From NCBI GenBank assembly GCA_958450365.1, contig CAUEEP010000731.1:1984501-2048500 (forward strand): a DNA stretch of 64,000 bases. The letters run 5' to 3'. How positions within the stretch are numbered: the first letter of the stretch is position 1; each line of letters opens with the position of its first letter. Source of the stretch: Mesorhabditis belari (lineage: Eukaryota > Nematoda > Chromadorea > Rhabditida > Rhabditidae). Shown piece after piece: positions 21,934-33,883 of this stretch. The position numbers and the translations under genes were made by a program. The notes below the pieces were generated by a model. That model was not told the origin of the DNA and did not search any database. It saw only the letters and a program-made list of their open reading frames with translations.

Positions 21934-24900
21934 ACTCTGAAGAATCTCTTTTTTATAAATGGAAAGGGACTTTTCGTTAGAAGAAATGTCACTAAAAAAT
22001 GTTTGAGAAAAACTGAGCTATACTCCTGCAATTAAATATGACTCAAGTTGAAACATAGAAATTTCACTCGGAGATTTTGAATAATCGAGTACCCTGCTAC
22101 TTAACCAATAAAATTATCGATATAGAAAAAAACGATATAGACAAGTTAGCCTCAAAAAATCCCAATAGTTCTTTTCCGAAAGAATGCAAAACAATTTCCT
22201 TCCAATAATTTTCAAGAGAAATTCCTTCTCACCCACTGGCACTCACTGCCAATAAAGGTTGTTCAAGTTGAAGCAGAGATATTTTAAGTTGTGAAAAATT
22301 GTTGAAAGTTCTAGAATTTGCCTCCAGACTTTAGGATGATCTTTTATAATAAGTAAAAAATATTGATACATAAAGGTAGGCAAAAATAAGCATGTTCTAT
22401 GGTGAGCTGGTTGGGTTGGGCACTTGGTTGGGTAAATGAACCAGATCTGGACAAAACGAGTAAAAACCAAGCTCGTCAAACCAGGTAAAAGGCTTTGACC
22501 TTGCCTTGGCTAGGGTTTTGCCTTGCCAAAGCCAGTAAGCTTGGTTCTGACCCGAAAAAGCGGTTCTCAGTCTAACCTTGGATCGAACAGGATTAGAAAA
22601 TCGGATTTCAGTCCAACTCTGGATCTCGGCTAATCGGCTAGTTCAAGAGTTATCAGTACAAGTGCAAAACGAAAGAAAAATGCTAACAATTGTTAACATT
22701 TCTTTCCCAAAAAGAATACAAAACAATTTCCTCCAAATGATTGTCAAGGCAAGGAAAAGGGTAGAAATTCGCGAGTCTCCCCGTTGGGTGTGGCGATTTC
22801 TCCGTTGGGTTAAAGGGAAAAGAAATCAAGAAAGAAAAAAAGAAAAGCCAAATGGAAATCGACATCGATACCCAACCCGAAAAAAAAAGAAGGAAATCAG
22901 AAAAGAAATTAGACAAAAAAGGAAATCAAACGGGCTAAAAAAAAAGTGAAAAATTCTTTGCTTGGTTTTTTCACTTTTTTTTTTTGTTCTAAACTGAAAT
23001 GACCCCAGCCGACGAAGTGAAAATTTATAGTGTCGATGATTTTGAGGGAAATTTCTTTGTTTCAAAATTTTAAAGGCAAATTTTTGGAAAAGCTTTATCT
23101 GAAAGATTTTTAAAACGAAGAAATTTAGCTTAAAAACTAAGTTTCCCGTTGAATTGTTGGTCGAATTTGAAAATCAAGTTGCAAGGCCACTTTAAAATTT
23201 GAAGCTTGATGAGTAAAGAAGTGAATAGGAGTAAAGAAGGTATAGTCAATATTTTGAAAGTTGAAACTGCTATTTTTACAGCAAAAACAGTGAAATTCTG
23301 AAAAATAAGGCTTTCAAAATTTACCTGTTTCAAGATTATGCGCTTTCCTTTAGTCAAAAAAAACTAATAATGCATTGAAATATTGTTCGTTTTCTTTGAG
23401 TTGTACTTTATGTTCTCGTAAACAGCCCCTTTCTGGCACACTCAATTCTTCTATTCTCTCATCGTTTCTGTGAGCGGAAATGGAGGAATTTAGTGCTGCA
23501 GAAAGGGGGTGTTTACGGGATTTGAGAGCGCACAAAGTACATGTTGAACTATTTAATACTCATATGCTCAAATGTAACTGGCTTTAAAATGGATTTACGA
23601 GATTTTGAGAGCATAAAGTACAACTTAATGACTAAAAACTATAAACTGATCAAATCAAATACCTTGAATCTAATAAGTCTATTTAATTGTTTTTTACGCC
23701 CGAGAATGCAAAAGCTTGTTTCAAGTTCTTTCAAGGTTCCTTCAACTTTAAAACATTAATGCGCCCTGGGTAGTTTTCGTTAACAGGACACCATGTGACA
23801 AGGCATATTTGTCCCTTTACTGTACTTTTTGCTCAAAAAGTTCACATATTTGGCACAGGTGATTCTAATTGTTCAAGTCTATTCAGTAACGTCTACTAAA
23901 GTTTCACTTTGCGTTTAAACGGCTCAATTTTGAAACTCGTATTTCCACGAGCTTTCTCTTGAACAAATTAAGCATTAAGTATACTAAAAAGGGTACGTTT
24001 GCAAGTTTGCTCATGAGAGCGCAACAGTAACGTATTATGGTTTTAAACATTCAAATTCTGGCTTGAAATCTTACCCAAACTGCTAAATTTTTTAACCAAG
24101 AAACCCAAATTCTAAATGATTGCCTTATTTGCCTTCTAAATGATTTGCCGAAACGAGAGGAATAACAAGACGATTTACTGGATTGGATTCACTGAAATAG
24201 ACAAAAAGATTTTCAGAATTTTGAATTAGATTTTGAATTAGAATTAGAATGAAAATTAGAATTTAAAAGAACAAATTTAAAAGAGATCGGACTTCCTTTA
24301 CAGAGAAAATGGGAGACACTGTCTCGAGTACGGTGGCTTAGATGTATTTTAGAATTTACGATTGAAAAGTTTCCAACTCGTACACGAACTGCGGGAATTC
24401 GGGTTTTACTCAACACCTCAAAAGTGGATCTGATCAGGATAGGAGGGAATGGAGAATTGAAACCCTACTTTACATTTAAACAATGCCCATTTTGAAACTC
24501 GTATTTTTCGATGATCGTTTCTTGGGGAAAACTAAGGATTTAGCACGCGATGAAAGGTGCGTTTACAATATTTGAATACAAAGTATATAGAAAAAATATA
24601 TTTGCACATAATGTGTGACTAAAAGAGAAGACTTTTGGCCAGTGTGGTGATAGGGATCACAAAAAAAACCGCCAATTGAGACGCCCAAACAACTGCTGTG
24701 TTTTCTCGATAGGCCAAAAAAAGCTAAAGGGCCAGAATTTCTTTTCTCTCAGCTTCTCCAAAATCTTATTTATCTCATTCTCTCTGTGGATTTTAAGATC
24801 CATATCTTTTTCTTTTGCGGAAAAGTTGCTCTTTTTCTTCAATCTCTTTAAAATTTTATGTTTCAAAGGGTTTTTTCGCAACTTTTTCTCATCAATTTGA

Positions 24901-25966
24901 TCGAATCAAAGGGGAAAATGGGAAATCCAAAACGACATGGGTTTTTGATTGATTTTGATTAAGATCAGAAAAGGAGTATTGATTTTTTGGGAAAAAGATA
25001 GCTTTAAAACCGCTTCAAGCTTTAAATGTTTCAAGTTTAGGGCTTACTTTCAGAAAATGAGCAATCAATAATCAATTCTTTTTCACGATTCAAGTTTTTA
25101 CTTTCTGTTAAAGAAGATTTCAAATAATAAACGGCAAGTTTCAAAGTGAGCGGCTTTCTTAGACAAATAACAAAACAATCCCGGCGTTTTCCCCTTTTGT
25201 TTTCACGCTATTCTTCTTGGTTTGCGGTTTTGTACAACTTTGGCAGTTTTTAAGGAGAGTAAATAATTGGAAAAACTCAAAAAAGCTGCAAGTTACGAGT
25301 CGTGTTTCACGTTGAGGTGATAATTTTAATCAAATAAAAAGTTAATAATTATCTCCTGCCTTTCTAGGATACTAGGAAAATCTGGAAAATCTGAGATCTG
25401 AGAAAAAATCTGACAACCTTCAAGCAACTACAAGAATCTCAACTTTTCCCAATTTTTTTCGTTCAAAGCAAAATTTCCGACTAATCCCGTAAAGGAAAGG
25501 TGAAAAAGTGCCAACAAAAAGTCGTTAAGGGCTTTTGAAAAGACAAGAGAAAAAAAGCATTCATTTCAACTCTTCAAAGGGATTAAAATTTTGTCCGAAA
25601 AGGAAAGGTATCAATAGAAAGACAAAGAATAACCAATTTTTTTTTTTTGGGAAAATCGGGAAATTTTTGCATGCATTGCATTATCATTATGTAATTTCAA
25701 GCAAACTAAAAGCCGTTGAAAGTTGAAATACGAAAATGTTTCATTTTTCAAAAGAAAATCGAGAATTCAAAAGAAAAGGAATTGCTTTGTTGGATTCCAA
25801 AGTTTCAGACATTATGTTGGAGAATACTAACTTCATATTTTAATTAACAATTACCTAAAATTTGAAACTTTCAAAATTTTCCGGAGTCTTTAAAAACTTG
25901 TTAGCAAAGACGGAATGAACAATTTTTAAGGAAAAAAAGTTTTGCAAATTTAGAAATCGAAAATTT

Positions 25967-26185
25967 CTAGTGGAAGTGGCTTGGATCGAAAAGAAAATTA
26001 ATTAAGAGGAAGGAATGCGATCTACTTAATAAAACGATTTCCCGGTGCAACAACCAGCGCTGCGTGCAGAAGATGTGGCTCTGCGACGGGGATGACGATT
26101 GTGGAGATGGATCCGACGAGTTGAGCTGTGGTCGGTGATTTAAATTCATTTCTAGTGGAAGTGGCTTGGATCGAAAAGAAAACTA
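25967..26185 (+). pseudogene. Inverted copy of unc-52 LDLa exon 7 flanked by direct repeats
   Basis: Bases 26045-26130 are identical, in the opposite orientation, to all 86 bases of unc-52 exon 7 (9115-9200), encoding [20 protein letters not shown] on the plus strand. Some intron flank was copied too (CGATTTCC before, GTCGGTGATTT after), but the acceptor CAG has become CCG, so it cannot be spliced as exon 7 is. The copy is bracketed by two direct repeats of TCTAGTGGAAGTGGCTTGGA at 25969 and 26151. It looks like an exon fragment captured by a duplication or a mobile element. No flanking perlecan exons are present. Confidence 0.85.
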
Positions 26186-26189
26186 ACGG

Positions 26190-27240
26190 ATTACGGTAGT
26201 TTGACTGAAATACGGTGCATTTTAGAAAACTAATTAAGAGGAATGCGATCTACTTAAGGTTTCTTGCAATCAGGGTGATAAAAAAAGCAAAGTTTCAACT
26301 TTAGCAACTCCGCAAACGAAGTTTGTTACCCAATAGCTCAAGAATATAGCAGTATCATTGCAAGTACCATCCTTGGCTATATTGAGAACAAGATTTGAAT
26401 TAAAAAATCGTAATGACAAGTATTAAAGTTTAATGTTTCAAAATGATCAACTATCTAGCTAGATCGGCTTTAGAAAATGTGCGAAAAACTACCAAAAAAC
26501 ACGAATAAATTTGCATAAACATAAAACACTTAGAAATGCGCAATTTTGGCGATCTGGGCTTAGTTTACAAGCGAGAATCTGCAAATTTTGCATAAAAAGA
26601 GATAAGTTTAAAAGTTAATGTTTCAAAATGTTCAACTATTCAGCTAGGTCGACTGTAGCCAAGCAGAAGAATGAAGGAGAGGAAGAAGGAAGGTGAAAAG
26701 AGGAAGAATTTTGGAGGAAAGGGCAAGAGAGCCAAAAAAAGGGGACAAAAAGGGGAAAGGTCCGATATCATTGCTCTCATTCACATCGACAAAACGGGGA
26801 AGACGACTCGATCATAATTGCCACTCAAGGACATCAACAAAAATCGGATGATTGGGGAAAAGAGGAAAAGGGAACCCTGAAAAGCCCTTGGCAAGCATCT
26901 AGAGGCGAAACGGTTATGAAGTACTGTAATAAGGCTTTATAAAAGACACCTAAAAGGCACTACCGTAATTTGGCCGCCATTTTTCATTCGACCAGCTCAA
27001 TTTTCGTCAAATTCGATGAAAGAAATCACAAAGCTCAGTGAATGATAGAAATTTCGCTGAACGAATGTAAAATGGCGGCTGGATTACGGTAGTTTGGCTG
27101 AAATACGATGCATTTTAGAAAACTAACTAAGAGGAACGCGATCTACTTAATGTTACTTTCAATTAGCGTGATAAAAAAAGAAAAGTTTCAACTTTAGCAA
27201 CTCCGCATACGAAATTTGTTACTCAATAACTCAAAAAAAC
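26190..27240. repeat. Direct duplication including a family B fold-back element
   Basis: The segment 26190-26345 (ATTACGGTAGTTTGACTGAA through GCAACTCCGC) is repeated with few changes at 27085-27240. The second copy adjoins a complete family B palindrome (26961-27091: TACCGTAATTTGGCCGCC and its complement). Other family B copies are at 43985-44148, 55451-55582 and 58351-58929. Confidence 0.7.
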
Positions 27241-28411
27241 GTAATAAAAGAGTAAATAAAGAGTAAATCTTTTCCATTGGAATTGCGGACTTTTGAATTT
27301 TGAAATAAATAAGCTAACAAAGACAAAAGAAAAAAAAGAAAAGCTAAAATTTCCCAAATTCGATCATAAAATAGCTTGATAAGCTGTGAAAATCTTAAGC
27401 CAAAGCCAGAGCAGACTAGCCAGAGCAGACTAAGCTCTCCTGTTCAGAGTGAAAAGCTTGGAATATGGCTGAGATGCTAGGAAATGAGATAAAGAACAAA
27501 AAGATAAGAAGTCAAAAAGTGGTGGAGGTGGTGTAAATGGGTTTGGGGGAAGAAGAAAAGATCCTGCTCAATTTGTGGCGATAGAGGTGATGGAGCGGAA
27601 TTTACAGGGAGGTGATTTGGAAAGGAAAGGAATCGGCAATGGAAAAGGCTTTTCGAGAATTTGAGCTTCGATTTTAGTAATTTAATTTGGGATTTTGATA
27701 GAAAACTAGATTTTCGGCTGATTTGATTTGGGATCAATTACAGTGCGGCCAAGCCAAGTTGAGTCGAATTCTTTGAAACAAAGCTTTTTCAAAGACAGGC
27801 AGTAAGGTTCATTGAACTTAGGAAATCTGAAAAATGCTTTCATTTGATGATTTCAGATTTCCATGTCTCTTATGAAATTTTGGTTCAGCATCAAGGCAAT
27901 TTTATTGTCGTTGCACCAGACAAGGTGCGTTTCCACTACGATAATTTTGTGAGTCTAGATCAACCCTTGTTTCTAATCACCTTATGACACAAAGTTTGAA
28001 GCGACTTCATTTTTACGGCCGACCGAAAATGAAAATCGTTTAGAAATTTGAAAACTAGATGAAATTTCGATTTAGAAAGCATTTTTCCGCAAAAACTGAG
28101 CCTTCTTATTGACTTATTTTCTTAAATCAAAGAAGAGTTCAATTTTGAAATTCGATTACGACTCGCCAACTTTTTAGAGCTATAATTTTTGCGTTTCCAA
28201 CTTCAATAAACCTGAAATTTTGTTATTCGTCTAGAAAGGGTTTAAAAAAAATAAGATTACCTTTAAATGACTATGCTTAATTGGAAATCTCAGAAAATTC
28301 GGATAGTTTTTGAGAGACCAAACATTTGGGTTGATTCTGGCGATATATTGTGCTAATTAAAAGGCTTGATCTTTGCTTGCAAAGCTTTTATCCTTATCTT
28401 TGTCTTTGACC

Positions 28412-28573
28412 TTTAGTCATAGTGTTTTCAGCTCTGTACAGTTTCAAATAGAATCTTATATCCAAATCAAGTTTACAGATGCTTTCCAGACTAAAAAGAA
28501 GTCAATTCAGAAATAACGTAGTTATAAACTAAGTCAAAAATGTCATTCTCATCATTGTTTAAGTTGAAACATG
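28412..28573. repeat. Dispersed duplicate, copy 1 (CCTTTAGTCATAGTGTTTTC)
   Basis: About 160 bp nearly identical to 30680-30882. The difference of note is the decamer GCTCTGTACA: once here, several times in tandem in the second copy. Contains no open frame of interest. Confidence 0.8.
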
Positions 28574-30679
28574 AAACTAAATTTAAAATAAACTTGCTAT
28601 AATTATAAACTTTTATAAGAATAGCGTTGGAAAGTTTGAATAGTTTTTTTTTATATCTTAAAAGCTGAATCTTGTTGTTGTTGTTGTTGTTGTTGTTAAG
28701 CTTAAGTTGTTATCATTGCAACCAAAAGACTTTTAAACCTCAGTGCATCAGAAAAGGTAAGGTTTGACTCACTAGAAGCTATATTGGCTTTCTTGTCACC
28801 TTGTAGAGTCTGCTCTACCCCACCCTTGTCTTGAGAAGGGTTGTAGTCACTACATAAAGGCTATGAAAGACTGAAAAGGGGGGTGCTAACGATGTGCGGG
28901 TGAATGGAAAAAAAAAGAAAGAAAGATGGAAAGGGTAGGGGAGTGCGCTATCAATGAAAGAATGAAAGATTCGTCTTTTCCAATCGCTTTCCGAAAAAGG
29001 GGAGAAATGATGGGGAAATGATCGACCGTTTCTCCTCTAAAATCTCTATCAAACAGCATATTTTCGCTATTTTCGTTTTACTCACAAAAGATGTGTATTG
29101 ATGGAAACATTTTTCATTGCTCGGGCGATTTGCGGGGATGTTTCGAAATTGTTGAGAGTTGGGATTGGATTTGGAAAGCAATGGAAACCGTAAATGTACA
29201 GAACACTCACAGTATTGGGTATACTGTAGCTAGGGCACGAAGAAGAATTCTAAAGAGATCAACAAAATCTTTGGGATTTAGAATTGAATTTGGAAAAGGA
29301 AAGTCAATTGAAGGTTTAAAGCAATTCATCCAAACCAAATTTGAAGGTTATGCAAGATAAAAAAAGTGAGTTTCAATGCATCTAACTATTTGCTTGATGC
29401 TAGAAGGCTAATCTAATGGTAGTGGTGTTAAGGTATTGATACTGTAGCTGGAAACAGGTCTGTACTTTGTGCTCAATCCTGCAAGATACCACTCCAAGTC
29501 TTGCAACTTCTGTAGCAAGACTCTCTTGCAGTTTTCTTCGTAAACGCGTACTGTCTGGCGCAGCACTGAGAACCCGAATGTAAGGATTTGGTCTCTGCTT
29601 TCTGCGTAAAAAAAAAACACTTTGGTGCACTTGTAGCTCAAAGTTCCTTCAAGAGATTCATTAAAAGAATTCAAGTTTCAATTTGCACAATTACTGACTA
29701 GAAGTAACAAAACCAGTTCAAGGCCTGCAAGAAAATATGGAATTCAATAAATAAAAGCTAAATTGTGGTTCGTTAATGACAAAGTTCTTGTTACAGTGTA
29801 TCTTAATCTCATGTCCCATTACCGTAGCTCAAAATAAACTATTCAGCAGACAATAATTCAATAATAATTCAATGAAAAACTTCAAATTATTTAAACGTTT
29901 ATAAAAGGTTAAAAAAATTGAGTTTCAATTTATTTAAGTAGTAACTTCATTTCAGAGTGCTAATGTTTGTTGCGCTGGATTGAGTCATCTAACGTTGGGT
30001 ACAGCTGCGTACTGTAGCTGCATCCTTTCACTGCTCCTATGGCGTACTTTGTGCCCAAATCTTGTAAACACCCCCTTTCTGGTGCACTCAACTCTTCTAT
30101 TTTTCTCTCACAGCAACGATTTGGTGCTATGAGGGGAAAATTAAAGAATTGAGTTCGCCGGTGGGGGTGTGTTTACAAGATTTGAGCACAAAGTACACCT
30201 CGTCGAACAAATCAAGTGATAAATTGAGAAGGGATTCAAGTTTCAATTTGCTCAACTACTGCAAAAGTAATTGGAGCTTAGAAGCTTCAGATTTTACAGT
30301 AGGCAGTCATAGTACCAAAAAAAACAGGTATTGCGATTAATTTTTAACTGATTGGTCAAGAAGAAGTGACGCCAAAGAAGCGAAAAAGTAGGCGGGGCCT
30401 ACCTAGGGATGATTCTTCTGTAGTCAAAAGATTCACCCCGTAGAAAAGCTATCAAAATTTCTCGGGAAAACAAGGCCGACTAATACACGAGCAAACATTG
30501 CCCAATCGTAATCATCGTCTCATTTTTCGTTGAGAAACTGAACAGTGATAGGAATCTTTGTAGAGTTTGTTCTTTAGATAAAACTTGAAACTCTAAAAAA
30601 AAAATTAGAAGAAAAGAAAAGGTTGTTGAATTAGTCGTTTCATTGCTACGTTGAATTTGATCCTTTTGAAACATCAGAC

Positions 30680-30882
30680 CTTTAGTCATAGTGTTTTCAG
30701 CTCTGTACTGGCTCTGTACAGCTCTGTACAGCTCTGTACAGCTCTGTACAGTTTCAAATATAATCTTATATCCAAATCAAGTTTACAGATGCTTTGCAGA
30801 CTAAAAAGAAGTCAATTCAGAAATAACGTAGTTATAAATTAAGTCAAAAATGTCATTCTAATTATTGTTTAAGTTGAAACAT
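30680..30882. repeat. Dispersed duplicate, copy 2, with expanded GCTCTGTACA repeat
   Basis: Same sequence as 28412-28573 but with about four or five GCTCTGTACA units at 30710-30750, followed by GTTTCAAATATAATC and the shared remainder up to GTTTAAGTTGAAACATG. Confidence 0.8.
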
Positions 30883-32659
30883 GCATTTTTTCCTTGCAGC
30901 TAAATTTAAACGGATTTTGTTTGCGTTATCCAATCCGTTTTCTAAAATGGTTATTTTTAAGAATCTGGGTTTTCTTGAAGACAGATTTTTAATGTTTCAA
31001 GTTTTCACTAATGAATCAACACTCGGAACATTAATCCATGGAATAAAAAAATTAGTAAAAAGTCTGTACCAATCTGCAGCCAAACTATCGTAATCCACCC
31101 GCCAGTTTTCGTTTCGATAAGCCAAATTTTTGTCTCATGAACTGAGCCTTGTCGAATTTGACCAAAATTGGGTAAAAAAATGAAATTAAACCTTGATAAA
31201 AAAAGATTATTTCCTCGCAAATGAAACTTGTTGCTCAATAAAACGGTTAATTATTTTATCACTTGAATTTACGAGTTTTTAAATCAACAATTGATTGACA
31301 GGCACTTGAAAAGCAAAAAAATGAAAAAAAACTAGTGCCAAAAAGCAATGTTGCACTATCAAAAAAGGGGAAAATGCAAAAACGAAAAACAATTGAAGTT
31401 TGTGACTAAAGCGAAACTCTGGAATTGAAAAAGGGCGAAGGAAAAGATTTACTCTGGAAATTTAACTGGAAACTTTAAAAGTTTATGAACTTTTATTTGT
31501 AAAAAACTTTTAAAGTTTTATTTAACGTTAAATTGAACTTTTAACTCTGGAAATTTCCATGAATCGATTTATCGATGTTTTTGCGCTCAATACCAGTGAG
31601 TAAATCTTATCCTTCGCCCTTTTTCATTTGAATTTGTGTTTTAAAGGCATTAGAGTTTTAAAGGAAAAATTTCATTTTGAAATCTAGAAACTATCGATAT
31701 TGGAGTTTTCGGCCTCGGGCTTAAGCTGATTAACTTGAAACTTCGAAACTTTTGATCAAAGCTAGCAAACATAATTGAAGTTTGTGACTAGAGCGACAGA
31801 TATATTGAGTTGTCAACCCATAGATTAAAGCCTTCAACCATAAGCTTAAGTTGAATATTTTGAAATTCAGAGAACTTTCAAAAAAAAGCACAGCAAAATA
31901 TAGGAACTTTTATTTCTAATGTTTCAAAAATACCAAGAACAAATGTTTCGGGTGTTGATTAATTGCTGTAAACTTGAAACATGGAAAATTTTTCTTTCAG
32001 ATTCTTAAACAAATCAATAATCATTTTTTTTTGCAAAATATAAACGTTAAAACAAAAATTGGTAAAAAAAGAGATCGTTAAAGTTGCCAGCTTTCACGCT
32101 AAACACTTTAAAACTTGCAAAAAATTAGGTCAAAAATCGAAAAAATGGGTTTCAGTTAAAAACGATCAAAATTCTTCAAAGATTGAAACGTTGATTTTTT
32201 TTTTTTGCAAGAGTACTACAATACGGGAATCTTTTCGCCTTTAGCTCAAACTTCTCAAGTTTCACAACAGAAAAAAAGGGGGAAAGAAAGAGAAAAATGA
32301 TGTGAAAGATGTGTTGAGTTGTTTCAAAAAACAAAGAAATCCTCTTGGGACTTGTTCATTTTTGGTTTCGATCAAAAAAGAGTGTTCCAAAAGAGGATTT
32401 CAATGTTCAACTTTGTCAATACGACTTTGTTTTGATCTGTAAAAGAGTAATTTTTATTGATTTGATGCTATTGCCTCTCAAAATGTTTGTCAGAATCAAA
32501 ATTTCAGATTCAAAATCTCTAAAAATCTCTCAAAAGCCGTCAAAAGCTGTCAAAAGATTTTATAAACTTTATGATTCGGAAATACTATTATAAAAGCTAC
32601 GAGTTCAGCCTTGGCAGTGAATATTTTAAATTTTGAAAGCTAACATTGCTTTGTTATTC

Positions 32660-33290
32660 AAAAATATCTATAAACATTGAAAATAACTCAAAATCTTGAC
32701 GAATCTCCTAAAAAAACCCGTAACTAGCCGTCAAAGTTGAAACTTAACAAAAATATCGTTTTATATAGTGGTAGAAAAGTCTCATTTTTATATTTTTGAT
32801 AATCATTACTGCTAATCATTCCAAAAATTCAAAATATTCTCAATTTGAAAAGTAAAAAATACTTGAGGCATTGTCTCCTAAAAAACTCTTCCCTGACGCT
32901 CAAGATTGAAACTCAACAAAACTGAACAGCAAAAGCAAAAGTTCCTCAATCTTTGAGGCCATTATAGCCATCAAAAATTATAAACTATTTAAATCTAAAA
33001 TATCAGAAATGAAAATTGATAATAATTCACTATTGTCTCTTCAAATAATCGCAACTGGCCGTCAAAGTTGAAACTTAGCAAAACGAGCAACAAGTTATTG
33101 AATTTTTGCCCTTTGATAACTACTTATCATACATTAGAATATCTACAACATGAAACTTATGCAATTCCCTTACTGGTGCAAACAAATTGTCTCTTAAAAA
33201 GCTCTCCACATGCTGTTGAAACCTTTTTTAACGCACTATTCAATTTTCGTACATTTTAAACTTTGAGTTACAAAAATGAGTTTCAATTTT
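32660..33290. repeat. Second diverged array of about 145-168 bp units carrying TTGAAAC
   Basis: TTGTCTCCTAAAAAA-like text followed by GTCAAAGTTGAAACTTA recurs with the heptamer near 32,738, 32,906, 33,068 and 33,213. It lies just downstream of the last exon of the upstream LDLa gene model. Strongly mutated. Confidence 0.55.
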
Positions 33291-33468
33291 TGATAGATAC
33301 TGGTGAATGATTGAAAGCCCAGTCAATCCGTTAAATTGAAATTGTCAATTGAAAAACATTGGCAAAAATTTCCCATCGGCAATGTTCAAAGTATCTTAGA
33401 AATAGGTTTACAATTTTACCTCACAAAGTACACGATTAGGACAAGTTCTCACAAAAAAAATCACGAAC

Positions 33469-33883
33469 CTTGTTGCGGCGGGTTTCTGGGTGGAATTGGC
33501 GGTGGAGGAGGTGGTGGGGGATGATCTTGTTGTTGATCTCGTTGTTGATCTCGCTGTTGATCTCGTTGCTGATTCCTCACCGGGCAATTCTCCTCATCTG
33601 ACCCGTCTAAGCAATCGGATCGAGTGTCGCAAACTCTGCAACTCAAAAATTCGATAATTTTTTTGGATTCCAGCCAGATTACATTACTTTTTTGTTCTTT
33701 AAGATCACTTTATCTGAAAAATTGAGCTTTTTCTACGGTTACTGTATTTTGGAAATGTTTTAACCTTCTCTTATCAATACAGTCTCCCGTTCGACACATG
33801 AACTCGTGCTCGAGGCAACCAGCATCCTCATATTCGTCTCTCAAAGAGTCAGCCTCGTGTTCTCCGGAGAAGCGGACCTCTTT
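33469..33883 (-). CDS. LDLa-array gene: LDLa repeat 7, QQRD repeats and polyproline tail
   Basis: Exon 33765-33883 encodes an acidic linker and CLEHEFMCRTGDCIDKR. Exon 33469-33635 completes the repeat (VCDTRSDCLDGSDEENC), then four QQRD/QQQD units, eight consecutive prolines and IPPRNPPQQ. Without splicing the frame ends GS-stop, TGA at 33461-33463. A donor CAAG|GTTCGT lies directly before that and leaves phase 1. GTTCGT is also used as donor by the exon at 34526-34583, so it is plausible. Confidence 0.82.

Larger units (their letters stand above)
18767..33468. other. 14.7 kb stretch without a recognised gene
   Basis: It lies between the signal-peptide exon of unc-52 and the last exon of the upstream LDLa gene model. 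If the long perlecan form exists, this is a large intron containing the short-form promoter. It contains fold-back elements (18,917; 19,193; 20,543; 21,778; 23,403; 26,961; 30,044), an inverted copy of unc-52 exon 7 (26,035-26,152), a duplicated segment (28,412/30,680), a GTT repeat (28,676-28,695), a purine-rich block (about 26,660-26,770) and many GTTTCAA words. Open frames here are short and unlike any family I know. Confidence 0.6.

Noticed and set aside
22578..22949. 123-codon plus-strand open frame, Lys/Arg-rich
   Set aside because: No domain, purine-rich composition, no flanking exons in phase.
29091..29360. 89-codon plus-strand open frame
   Set aside because: No recognisable family, splice context or neighbouring exons.
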